Program-made: the position numbers and the translations under genes | Source: a virus | Virus record (IMG/VR): IMGVR_UViG_3300042905_003842 | Span: 1-25,389 of that record | Length of the DNA: 25,389 nucleotides | Direction: 5' to 3' (one strand) | Shown: piece after piece, positions 6,715 to 13,715 of the stretch | Position numbering within the stretch: position 1 is the stretch's first letter | Layout: each line of letters begins with the position of its first letter | Notes under the pieces: generated by a model | What the model was told of the DNA's origin: nothing | The model's input: the letters and a program-made list of their open reading frames with translations, nothing else | Database searches by the model: none

Positions 6715-7709
6715 CAAAAAATGTCTCCTACCCAGTTCGGCAGCTTCTGTGCAGGCCAGCCGTTGAAGCCGCTGAACGCGATCATTTCGCGGTTCTTGAA
6801 GTCGGACCACTTCGACCAGAACGCACCCTCTGGAATGTCGATGTCGGTGCCGAGCACGCGGCGTCCGCCACCGTTCCATTTGTTCCAGCTGTTCTGGACC
6901 ATCACCAACGGCTCGCCGTACTTCTGCTTGATGATGTCGCGGTCATCCGCTCCAAGCACCGAGAGCGCATGGGCCCACCCGCCCTGTCTACGGCTCACGC
7001 CGTTCTCGTCTCTCGAGGAACTCCAGCCCTCGCCGCCGCACGTCGTCAGAGCAAAACCATTCGCGAGCAGGTCGCGGACTTGCTCCCACGTCGTGCAGCG
7101 TGTCGCCGTCCGCATCAAATGCTTGCGGCCGTGAGCCGTGATGTTGTCTGGCGGGACAGGACTGCCCCACTTGCCCGCTAGGCGACCGTTGTATTTCGTA
7201 AGGTCGAAGCCGAACTCCTCGTAGTTCTTGCGAGGCCACAGGCCGCTTTCCTCGCAAATAACTTTTGCCGAAGCACCGCAGTGCCACCCGTCGCCGTTGT
7301 GCCTGCGGTACCAATAAACCGCTTCACTGCTGCAAATCACATCCTTGTATCCCTCGACCGGCATCTCTGGCTTGTCTTCAATCTCGCCCGTCACCTCGTC
7401 GGGTCGGCCCGCAATTATTTCTGCACACATGGTGCAGACGGCGGCCGTTCGAGAACTATGGCTGACGCAATCGCCACGACTTTGTGCAGCACCCGGCAAG
7501 CAACCCGGGAACAGCTTTTCCATGTAGAGCCAGAGTGCCGTGAGCTTCCCGGCACCGGAGCCTTCGAGGCCACCGCTTGCAATCGCATCGGCGGCGTACG
7601 GATACAAGCCTTGCGACGACACCCACGCGTCGAACTCGGCACGGTCTTCTAGCGTGCTCGTGCACCCAACAAGCCCGGCCAGATATTCAGCGAGTGGTTC
7701 CCACGGCAT
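6714..7709 (-). CDS. papain-like cysteine peptidase
   Basis: This 331-residue protein has the catalytic elements of clan CA, family C1 peptidases in order. These are the oxyanion Gln 76 and nucleophile Cys 81 in AQSRGDCVSHSSRTA, His 247 in GGWAHALSVLG, and Asn 273 in VQNSWNKWN. No signal peptide is visible. A GDGWHCGAS segment (139-147) and several extra Cys fill the middle. It lies among small membrane proteins and just before a lipoprotein, so it could be an unusual endolysin, an envelope peptidase or a virion maturation enzyme. ATG 7709 has GAGGTG six bases upstream. The family call is good; the substrate is unknown. Confidence 0.75.
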   Translation of the reverse strand: MPWEPLAEYLAGLVGCTSTLEDRAEFDAWVSSQGLYPYAADAIASGGLEGSGAGKLTALWLYMEKLFPGCLPGAAQSRGDCVSHSSRTAAVCTMCAEIIAGRPDEVTGEIEDKPEMPVEGYKDVICSSEAVYWYRRHNGDGWHCGASAKVICEESGLWPRKNYEEFGFDLTKYNGRLAGKWGSPVPPDNITAHGRKHLMRTATRCTTWEQVRDLLANGFALTTCGGEGWSSSRDENGVSRRQGGWAHALSVLGADDRDIIKQKYGEPLVMVQNSWNKWNGGGRRVLGTDIDIPEGAFWSKWSDFKNREMIAFSGFNGWPAQKLPNWVGDIF

Positions 7710-7712
7710 ACG

Positions 7713-8177
7713 TCACCTCTGAAGCGCCGCCCAACCGACCGCTTCGCAGAGGTCGCCAAACTTCTGCCGCTCGCTTGCCCCAACGGCTTTCGCCTCAAGG
7801 CCCATCGTGGAGACGAACGCTTTCTCGATCGCAGCCCCGAGCCCGGCGTACTTGCCTGCAGCGTTGCCGCCGAGGCGGCTCCAGCCGATCGTGCTTGCGA
7901 TCCTGGTGAACTCGCGGAGCGAACGCGTGTCGGCAAACAATGCCTCGCCGTCCTTGTCCTCTGCCACGACCTTGCCTGACCGCACGAACAGGTCCGCGAG
8001 CAGGGCCCGGTCGGCGGGCGACGCGTCACGCATCACGTCCACCACCGGCTGCACCGCCGCCCGGAGCGTCGTGCTCGGCGTGTCGATGCTGGGGGCCACC
8101 GGAGCCGGCGACCTGGAGACCGGCACGCCGAACGCCGCCACGTACCCGAGGATGATTGCGAGAGCCAGGCGGTTCAC
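7713..8177 (-). CDS. exported or membrane-anchored hypothetical protein
   Basis: This 154-residue protein begins with a hydrophobic segment (NRLALAIILGYVAAFGVPV), probably a signal peptide or anchor, then a Pro/Ser-rich linker and an Ala-rich, helical soluble domain. The start is GTG 8177, chosen because AAGGAG lies five bases upstream, overlapping the stop of the preceding gene; longer ORF starts are not supported. The peptidase gene follows after three bases. No family is recognised. Confidence 0.65.
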   Translation of the reverse strand: MNRLALAIILGYVAAFGVPVSRSPAPVAPSIDTPSTTLRAAVQPVVDVMRDASPADRALLADLFVRSGKVVAEDKDGEALFADTRSLREFTRIASTIGWSRLGGNAAGKYAGLGAAIEKAFVSTMGLEAKAVGASERQKFGDLCEAVGWAALQR

Positions 8178-8179
8178 GG

Positions 8180-8446
8180 CTACTCCTTCGGGCTGGCCGC
8201 GAGCATCACGCTGATGAGCTTTTCGCAGAGGTCCACGCCGTCTTCGCACTTCGCAATCCGAAGGCGGTTGGCGATCTCAAGGATCGTCGTCATGTCTTCG
8301 AGGGCGGCGTCCGCCGGGGGCGGCGTGACTCGCGAGAGGAGGGCGCGGGCTTTCCCCCAGGCACCCACCACCAAGGGCGACGCCACGAGAGCAACTGCCG
8401 CCAAGGCAGCGACGACACGTAGGGCAAGTTCAGCATCGAAGGTCAC
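8180..8446 (-). CDS. small membrane protein (holin-like)
   Basis: This 88-residue protein has an N-terminal hydrophobic stretch of about 25 residues (LRVVAALAAVALVASPLVVG), then an amphipathic, charged C-terminal half with two Cys. Size, topology and the position just before a peptidase gene suit a holin or holin accessory, but no family match is claimed. It begins in an ATGA overlap with the preceding gene. Confidence 0.6.
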   Translation of the reverse strand: MTFDAELALRVVAALAAVALVASPLVVGAWGKARALLSRVTPPPADAALEDMTTILEIANRLRIAKCEDGVDLCEKLISVMLAASPKE

Positions 8447-8718
8447 TGCGGCACCTTGGCAAGGATGTACCGAATCAGCCTTTCGCCCTCGGGCGTCTTC
8501 ACCACGTCGCCGAGTAGCTTCACGACCTCGTCATCGACGGTGGTTTTGCTGCGGCTTGCAAGCCACTCCAGGGCATCGGAGACGATGATCCCTTTGCGAT
8601 AGCTGTCCGGCTCGTTGAGCACCCGCTGGGCGTAGCTCACCAGCGGCATCAGCTGCTGGATCATGGCGAGCGTGTCCCACCAGCTCGCGTCGTATGCACC
8701 GTATTCGTCGTCGGCCAT
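8443..8718 (-). CDS. hypothetical acidic protein
   Basis: This 91-residue soluble protein is acidic and helical (MADDEYGAYDASWWDTL at the start), with no signal peptide or span. GGAGGTG before ATG 8718 is a strong ribosome binding site, so this gene probably heads the 8718-5536 operon of membrane and exported proteins. It is ATGA-coupled to the small membrane protein downstream. No family is recognised. Confidence 0.6.
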   Translation of the reverse strand: MADDEYGAYDASWWDTLAMIQQLMPLVSYAQRVLNEPDSYRKGIIVSDALEWLASRSKTTVDDEVVKLLGDVVKTPEGERLIRYILAKVPQ

Positions 8719-8758
8719 GTGCCACCTCCATGCGGCGCGCCGACTCTAGGCTACCGCC

Positions 8759-9424
8759 TCAATGCGTCGCGGGCTGGAGGTTTCCGACTCGCGAAAGCAT
8801 GTCCATCTTGGCGTCGATGCCCACGGTCCAGTTGGCGTGCCAGGCGACACACGAGTCGGGCACCGTGAAGTCCTCCCCCTGCCACACCGTGCGGTTGCCG
8901 AGCGTTGCCCAGTTGCACACGCGGTCCGACGGCAGCACCGACATCGGGCATGGCAGCGACCCGTTCCGCTGCTCGCACTGGATCCGCAGCTGGTGAATCA
9001 CGTCTTGATCGGGCAAGTCCCAGATGTTCGCCAACTCCGAAATTAGTCGCCACCAGTCGCGGGTCTTGTGCGTCGGGCGGAAAAGCATCACACCGGCGCA
9101 CCACTGCACCACGTCGTCGCTGTATGCAATCTGGTGCATCTCCATCTGGCGGGCCTGGTCCTCTGCCCACTTTGCAAGCCCCGGCAGCAGGATGACGTCG
9201 GCATCCACGTAGAGAGTCGGCGTGGCGTCCAAAGGCAGCCGCAGCAGCAGGTCGAGCTTGTCCTGCATGCATGCGTTCCAGCCGGGCTGCTTGAACGATC
9301 CGCTTGGGCAACTCTGGCCGTACTCACGGACGAAGACTTCCGTGAACCCGGCAGCACGGGAAAGAACAAACCGCTCGCACATCTCTCGGTGGGTCGGCGT
9401 GTAGTACGTGGCGAGTCTCAACAT
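8759..9424 (-). CDS. glycosyltransferase (DxD, nucleotide-sugar type)
   Basis: This 221-residue protein has a GT-A-like layout: N-terminal LATYYTPTHREMCERF, a strand with LYVDADVILL holding a DxD metal/nucleotide-sugar motif (D74, D76), then SDDVVQWCAGVMLFRP, typical of GT8/GT77-like enzymes. It would transfer a sugar from a nucleotide donor; the acceptor (DNA base, virion protein or host surface) is unknown. It overlaps the preceding glycosyltransferase by 7 bases, suggesting a joint job. Confidence 0.75.
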   Translation of the reverse strand: MLRLATYYTPTHREMCERFVLSRAAGFTEVFVREYGQSCPSGSFKQPGWNACMQDKLDLLLRLPLDATPTLYVDADVILLPGLAKWAEDQARQMEMHQIAYSDDVVQWCAGVMLFRPTHKTRDWWRLISELANIWDLPDQDVIHQLRIQCEQRNGSLPCPMSVLPSDRVCNWATLGNRTVWQGEDFTVPDSCVAWHANWTVGIDAKMDMLSRVGNLQPATH

Positions 9425-10167
9425 GGGTGCATGGCCCTCAAGGCTGCGGTGCAGGTCGGTGGAACCTCGCGGTAGTGCGTCACCGGCTGCCGGTCGACCG
9501 TCTCAATCCACAGCGGGTTCAGGTGGTGCGCCCGATGCCATTCCGCGCTTGGCACGTGCGCACCACCTTCCCCGCCTATGTTCTGGATGCGTGCCACCAG
9601 CGGCCGGACCTCATACCTGCCGGCTCGCGTCACCTTGTCCACGATGGTGTCCCAGCTGACCTGCCGGTCGTCTGCCGGCCACCGCGTGCGGACGCTGTCC
9701 CACCGGTCACGCCACGTCGCCCAGCCCCAGGGCGTGAACCACTGCTCGCGGACAACCGACGACGTGTGCGGCAATTCCTCGGCCGGCGTCCGCTGGTAGC
9801 CGCAGATGGAAAACACGCTCTTGTCGTCGCGGTACTCGCGGAGCCCCCACTCGCAGAATCGGAGGAAGTCGCGGCCTGGCACGGTGTCGTCCTCGAGGGC
9901 CACGACCTGGTCATACTCGCTGAACCCCATACTCAGCGCGTAGTACGTGTTGCAGTTGCAGCCCAACTGCTTCTGCCCGACGTGAATGAACCGCGGCTCG
10001 CGAAACGCTTTCGCCAGCCGGATAACTTCCTTGTTCACCGGCTCAATGGAAAACGCCACGGGCTTGCCGTCGATGCCGTCGCATGCCGCGAGTGCCTCCA
10101 GCACGCGTGCCGTATAAGCCGGCCGATTACATAGCGTCATCACGATGCAGTAGTCAGCGGAAGTCAT
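9418..10167 (-). CDS. glycosyltransferase (family 2 / GNT-I-like)
   Basis: This 249-residue protein begins TSADYCIVMTLCNRPAYT, a GT-A first strand with the NRP turn. It has ALEDDTVPGRDFL with the acidic metal motif (EDD, 92-94) and WFTPWGWATWRDRW (143-156), a segment seen in GNT-I-like and related GT2 enzymes, followed by QNIGGEGGAH. ATG 10167 is chosen because GGAG lies about ten bases upstream; it overlaps the preceding helix-turn-helix gene by 14 bases. Together with the next gene it forms a two-glycosyltransferase pair. Confidence 0.8.
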   Translation of the reverse strand: MTSADYCIVMTLCNRPAYTARVLEALAACDGIDGKPVAFSIEPVNKEVIRLAKAFREPRFIHVGQKQLGCNCNTYYALSMGFSEYDQVVALEDDTVPGRDFLRFCEWGLREYRDDKSVFSICGYQRTPAEELPHTSSVVREQWFTPWGWATWRDRWDSVRTRWPADDRQVSWDTIVDKVTRAGRYEVRPLVARIQNIGGEGGAHVPSAEWHRAHHLNPLWIETVDRQPVTHYREVPPTCTAALRAMHPC

Positions 10168-10435
10168 GCACGCCCGTCTCCACCGTGTGCTCGACGCCGA
10201 CGTACCGCAGCTTCCAGTCAATCTGGCTCCACGCCGTCCGCACCTCGTCACACCGCAGGCGAATGACCTCCGGCGTAGGTGGTGCATCCTCGTGGCCGTA
10301 CCGCTTCCGCAGCCCCAGTTCCATTCGCAGCTTGGCGAGCGTCGACGCCGAGTAGTTCAGCCGACGGGCAATCTCCTCGAGCGGCACGCCGTCGCCCCAC
10401 ATCTTCGCGAACCGCTGCTGCGTTCTTTGGTTCAT
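10154..10435 (-). CDS. small helix-turn-helix protein (copy 1)
   Basis: This 93-residue protein has an N-terminal helix-turn-helix (about residues 6-42: FAKMWGDGVPLEEIARRLNY, then STLAKLRMELGL) and a C-terminal part with TPEVIRLRCDEVRTAWS. The same two-part layout occurs in the protein at 12016-12303, so they are paralogues. ATG 10435 makes an ATGA overlap with the methyltransferase stop. It probably binds DNA as a transcription or replication regulator; the target is unknown. Confidence 0.7.
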   Translation of the reverse strand: MNQRTQQRFAKMWGDGVPLEEIARRLNYSASTLAKLRMELGLRKRYGHEDAPPTPEVIRLRCDEVRTAWSQIDWKLRYVGVEHTVETGVHDFR

Positions 10436-10962
10436 TGGACGACCACCCACCAGCTTGGCGAAGCCTCAAGCGTGATTCCGCACGGGCCACCGCAGAGCTC
10501 GGCCACGGCGCGGCGAACCTCAAAGGGCGGCTTGTTGTAGTAGTCGTGCCCGGCGAGTATGCCGTTCGGCTTTAGCTTCATTGCCCACGCTCGGATGTCG
10601 CGGCACACGCCGTCGTAGCTGTGGTCGCCGTCGAGGTAGACGAATGACAGCGAGCGGTCGGCGAACTGTGACGCCGCTTCTGCCGAGTCCATTCGCAGCA
10701 CCGTCACGCGGTCGGCGTGCTCACCCGCTACCTCTGACGCCTGGCGGTAACGCTCCTCGTGCTCGGAGTCCGGCCCGTTCATGATGTCGTCGTAGCCTTC
10801 GATGTGGCACCAGCGGTCGACCATGAAGAACTTGTTCGGCCACAGCTTCAGGAACGCGCGCGAGTAGTTGCCCTCGGCAACGCCTACTTCCACGGCTGGC
10901 TCGGTGTGTCCGAGCGTCTGCACAAGCAGCGGAAACATATTGCGGTGGATTGGCTTCAGCAT
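10432..10962 (-). CDS. class I SAM-dependent methyltransferase
   Basis: This 176-residue protein has the Rossmann motif I AVEVGVAEGNYS (24-35), an acidic strand-2 end (FFMVDRW), and FVYLDGDHSYDGVCRDI followed by LKPNGILAGHDY, the Methyltransf_24/CmoB-like pattern of sugar, small-molecule and phage methyltransferases. ATG 10962 overlaps the RusA stop by 7 bases. Being directly upstream of the two glycosyltransferases suggests it may modify the same glycan; this is inferred. Confidence 0.8.
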   Translation of the reverse strand: MLKPIHRNMFPLLVQTLGHTEPAVEVGVAEGNYSRAFLKLWPNKFFMVDRWCHIEGYDDIMNGPDSEHEERYRQASEVAGEHADRVTVLRMDSAEAASQFADRSLSFVYLDGDHSYDGVCRDIRAWAMKLKPNGILAGHDYYNKPPFEVRRAVAELCGGPCGITLEASPSWWVVVQ

Positions 10963-11360
10963 GAGACCCTGACGGTTGTTCGTCCCTCCGTGCCGTATGA
11001 CTTCTCGACCACCAGCCGCCGCACCTGCGTGTCGTCGGCCCACGCCACGCCGTTGAGCGAATCAAGAATGCCTTTCGCCAAGTTGTCGAGGTCTGCCCGC
11101 GGCAGCTGCGGCGCGTCAGGCTTCACGCCGGACTTGTTCATGTGCGACTTCGGCCGGGCGAACACCACGTCGATGACCACCTCGGCAGGCTCTCCGTGCG
11201 GCTGGCATCCGGCGGCCTTCGCCGAAAGCGCGACCGCCTGGCGGTAGGCGTGGATGCGGTGATCGCTCGGCGTGTACGCGTGCCCGTGCTTGCCTCGCAC
11301 CGTGACTCGTGGGCGAGGCTGGGGCACTGGATCTCCAGGCACTTCAAACGTGATAGCCAT
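10956..11360 (-). CDS. rusA: RusA-family Holliday junction resolvase
   Basis: This 134-residue protein matches RusA: N-terminal strand TFEVPGDPVPQPRPR, a Lys/Pro region (VVFARPKSH) and the catalytic core RADLDNLAKGILDSLNGVAW followed by ADDTQV, where the conserved Asp residues bind the metal. It resolves four-way junctions formed in phage recombination and replication and fits with the RecT-type protein and DnaN clamp in this window. Length is normal for the family. Confidence 0.9.
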   Translation of the reverse strand: MAITFEVPGDPVPQPRPRVTVRGKHGHAYTPSDHRIHAYRQAVALSAKAAGCQPHGEPAEVVIDVVFARPKSHMNKSGVKPDAPQLPRADLDNLAKGILDSLNGVAWADDTQVRRLVVEKSYGTEGRTTVRVSC

Positions 11361-11375
11361 GCGGGCGAGTGTCTG

Positions 11376-11600
11376 TCACGCGTCAAGCGAAACGCCTTGC
11401 TCCGCAAGCATGGAATGCAACTCGGCACGGGCCTGCTCGATGGCGTCGTGGACGGCGGGCTCAAGCTCTTCGTGCTTCACTCGGTTCCGCAGGTACTGGT
11501 CGAACGACCACAGCGCGAGCCGAGCCCGTCCGCCTTGCAGCGCCGCCGAAAACTCTTCGGCCTCATCTGGCAGCAGGAATGACAGCGTTGCCCTAGCCAA
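11376..11600 (-). CDS. small conserved phage protein of unknown function
   Basis: This 74-residue protein starts at a TTG (11600) within the end of the GNAT gene, an 8-base overlap. ATLSFLLPDEAEEFSAALQG followed by ALWSFDQYLRNRVKHEE is a pattern I recognise from small uncharacterised phage proteins near recombination genes. It is soluble and largely helical. No close ribosome binding site is evident, so translation may be coupled to the upstream gene. Confidence 0.65.
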   Translation of the reverse strand: MARATLSFLLPDEAEEFSAALQGGRARLALWSFDQYLRNRVKHEELEPAVHDAIEQARAELHSMLAEQGVSLDA

Positions 11601-11994
11601 GATGTAGCACCCAGTCCTTGCCGTTTCGCGTGTAGTGCAGCACCTCGCGAAACCCGAGCGACCGGGCCAGCGGCACGCAATCGGGGGAGAACACAGCCAG
11701 CGGCTGGCTACGGTCTAGGTAGCTGGTAGCCACGAGCATGTGTGCCCCGAGCTTCACGAGGCCGCGGCGTCGCCACTCAACGGCCACGAACGCCTCCAGC
11801 GTCTGCTGGCCTCGCCACTCGTGCGAGGCTACCCAGGCGATCGGCAACCCGACTTGAACAACCACGATCGGCGTGTCTGTAAGCCGCGTGTAGATCTCGT
11901 CCTGCATCTCGGACGACGGCCGGCAGAGGTTCGCGGCGCAGTACGCCGCCACGAACGGCTCAAGGTCGGACACGGTGGTGAGTTCGGCTCGCAT
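11593..11994 (-). CDS. GNAT-fold acetyltransferase
   Basis: This 133-residue protein has the GNAT core: IAWVASHEW and LEAFVAVEWRRRGLVKLGAH, where VEWRRRGLVKLG is the acetyl-CoA binding motif A, then SPDCVPLARSLGFREVLHYT, the usual C-terminal GF element. It would transfer an acyl group to an amine of unknown identity. ATG 11994 follows the helix-turn-helix gene after 21 bases, with no strong ribosome binding site. A second, unrelated-looking GNAT gene lies at 15775-16161. Confidence 0.75.
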   Translation of the reverse strand: MRAELTTVSDLEPFVAAYCAANLCRPSSEMQDEIYTRLTDTPIVVVQVGLPIAWVASHEWRGQQTLEAFVAVEWRRRGLVKLGAHMLVATSYLDRSQPLAVFSPDCVPLARSLGFREVLHYTRNGKDWVLHLG

Positions 11995-12015
11995 GCCCGC
12001 AATCTGGCAAGCGTG

Positions 12016-12303
12016 TCAACCACGCAGGCGAATCAGCGGCACGCCCCACGCCTCGACCTTGCCGACGGCGCGCCGCTCTCGCTCGGACTCAGACCAACGT
12101 TCCCGAACTTCCGCCGACCGCAGCGCGATTTCTTCCGGCGTTGCGTCCACCCAGCGAACGTCTTCCTTGTCCCGCTTTGGCAGCTTTAGGCTGAACCGCA
12201 TCTGGTGTACATGCTGCCGGGAAATGCCGAGGGCTGCGGCGATTTCTGCCACCGCAGCCCCGGCGTTCCACATGTCTGAAAACATCTGCTGACGTGGTGT
12301 CAT
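12016..12303 (-). CDS. small helix-turn-helix protein (copy 2)
   Basis: This 95-residue protein starts TPRQQMFSDMWNAGAAVAEI, then AAALGISRQHVHQMRFSL, a clear helix-turn-helix. The C-terminal part contains ATPEEIALRSAEVRERWSES. Its design parallels the protein at 10154-10435 (helix-turn-helix, basic link, TPE-I-LR-EVR-WS). The start lies in an ATGA overlap with the DnaN stop, so it is coupled to the clamp. Either copy might regulate this operon. Confidence 0.75.
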   Translation of the reverse strand: MTPRQQMFSDMWNAGAAVAEIAAALGISRQHVHQMRFSLKLPKRDKEDVRWVDATPEEIALRSAEVRERWSESERERRAVGKVEAWGVPLIRLRG

Positions 12304-13415
12304 GCGTCCTGCGCGAGCGGCATAATCACGCCCGTCGCGTCATCGCAACGCAGGATGACAGCGGACGCGGCGTCAACTGCCTCGATTTCTACTGGCACTG
12401 CCAAGTCGTCCAGGTGCTTTAGGAAATCTACGACGAACGACGGGTCGAGCTTCACGCTGCAAGCCTGCCCGAACTGCTCCAACGGGCAGGTGACGCTGCT
12501 CTCGCCAGCCTCGGCAGCACGTCCCGTCAGGTGGATCCCGTCCGCCGTGAACACAAACTGCACGCCTAGGCTCTGCTCGCTCGTGCAGATCGCCGCCTGC
12601 CGGGTCGCCGCCAGCAGTTCCGCCGCCGACACCAACGAAGACTTCGCGTCCCGCTCTGGCAGCGTGTCACGCCACCGTGGGAACCGTCCGTCCGTGAGCC
12701 GAGCCGTGACCGTCGTGCCGTCGCACTCGGCGATAACCTCGTTCCCGGTCGCCTCCAGCTGGACGCTGCCCTCGGAGTGAGACGCGACGCGAGCCATTAC
12801 GGCAATCGCACGAGCCGGGATGAGCACGGTCCGGTCGTCCACCGCCTGGTCCACCTCAGCCTCGTAGACAGAAAGCCGGCGGCCGTCGGTGCCGACGAAG
12901 TGCACAGCCCCGTCCTTGACCTCGACAAGCACCGCCCCAAGGGCGTAGCGGCTGGACTCGTTGTCCGTGGCGTAGGCCACGCTCTTCACCGCCCGGCAGA
13001 ACTGGTCCGCCGGCAGACGGCAGACCGGCGTGGCGTCAGCAGGCTCCCACGTCGGGTACTCGGCAGCCGGCTCGGTCGGCAGATTCCACGAGCCACGGCC
13101 GACGCGAACCGTGCACAACGTGCCATCGGACGAGAGCGTAACGTTGTCTCCGTTGCACTCCTTCAGAATCGCCTGCAGCCGCGCCGCCGGAAGCAGTAGG
13201 GCGTCATCATGAAAGTCCAGACTCGTCTCTATCTGGAGTTCCAGGTCGCTGGCGGTGAGGCTGCCAGAGCCGAGCAAAACGTTCATCAAGATCGGCTTGC
13301 TCGCCTTGCCCGGCACCGCCGGGCTTACCGTCGCCAGCGCCGCCCGCAGGGCGGACAGGTCGAGGTGTGTGCCAGTACTTCTTCGCCTTTTCGTAGGGGT
13401 CGCCGTCGCTGTCAT
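12300..13415 (-). CDS. dnaN: DNA polymerase III sliding clamp (beta subunit)
   Basis: This 371-residue protein has full bacterial beta-clamp length and three repeated domains. Signatures include DLSALRAALATVSPAVPGKA (domain 1), FVGTDGRRLSVYEAEV (domain 2, the DGRRL motif) and a third domain ending ATGVIMPLAQDA, which matches the usual MPL/MPM clamp C-terminus. It forms a ring that tethers polymerase to DNA. A bacterial-type clamp in a phage is unusual and suggests replication partly independent of the host clamp. ATG 13415 has AAGGAA eight bases upstream. Its first 69 codons overlap a membrane-protein ORF in another frame. Confidence 0.95.
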   Translation of the reverse strand: MTATATPTKRRRSTGTHLDLSALRAALATVSPAVPGKASKPILMNVLLGSGSLTASDLELQIETSLDFHDDALLLPAARLQAILKECNGDNVTLSSDGTLCTVRVGRGSWNLPTEPAAEYPTWEPADATPVCRLPADQFCRAVKSVAYATDNESSRYALGAVLVEVKDGAVHFVGTDGRRLSVYEAEVDQAVDDRTVLIPARAIAVMARVASHSEGSVQLEATGNEVIAECDGTTVTARLTDGRFPRWRDTLPERDAKSSLVSAAELLAATRQAAICTSEQSLGVQFVFTADGIHLTGRAAEAGESSVTCPLEQFGQACSVKLDPSFVVDFLKHLDDLAVPVEIEAVDAASAVILRCDDATGVIMPLAQDA

Positions 13416-13530
13416 CTGAGGATTCCTTTCCCTTCGGTGTCATCGTCCTTCCAACGCTCACCCCCAACGCGAAGATGAGCACGTTCAAAATCGAACCCAG
13501 TGCGAGAATGCAGGTCTGCGTGATGCTCAT
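13207..13530 (-). CDS. small membrane protein overlapping dnaN
   Basis: This 107-residue ORF has an N-terminal membrane span (about residues 6-27: CILALGSILNVLIFALGVSV), then a polar, Gly/Pro/Asp-rich tail. The start is well supported: it makes an ATGA overlap with the preceding gene and has GGAGG nine bases upstream. However, about two thirds of the ORF (13207-13415) lies over the start of dnaN in a different frame. The membrane part is outside the overlap and likely real; the tail may be constrained by dnaN. Function unknown. Confidence 0.55.
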   Translation of the reverse strand: MSITQTCILALGSILNVLIFALGVSVGRTMTPKGKESSDDSDGDPYEKAKKYWHTPRPVRPAGGAGDGKPGGAGQGEQADLDERFARLWQPHRQRPGTPDRDESGLS

Positions 13531-13715
13531 TGCTGGCGGGCCTCCAGCTGCTCGAGTTCGCGTGCGAGCACCACCGTGCGGTTCGCGAGCGACTCAACCA
13601 CGCCGGCCGCCAGGAGCATCACCACGGCGGTCATGTTCTCCGTCGTCGGCAACCGGGCGCGGGCCCGCAGCTGCTCGGCGATCTCGGCAACGCCAATGGG
13701 GGCAAGATTGTTCAT
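13527..13715 (-). CDS. hypothetical short helical protein
   Basis: This 62-residue protein (MNNLAPIGVAEIAEQLRARA at the start) is mostly helical, with an ELEQLEARQQ end. ATG 13715 makes an ATGA overlap with the replication protein and has AAGGAGGAG upstream, a strong site. No membrane span is convincing, although AVVMLLAAGVV is hydrophobic. It bridges the replication initiator and the clamp region. Confidence 0.6.
   Translation of the reverse strand: MNNLAPIGVAEIAEQLRARARLPTTENMTAVVMLLAAGVVESLANRTVVLARELEQLEARQQ

Noticed and set aside
6169-7134. Plus-strand ORF of 321 codons
   Set aside because: It is antisense to the lipoprotein, membrane-protein and peptidase genes and has low-complexity Arg/Pro content; no domain is seen.
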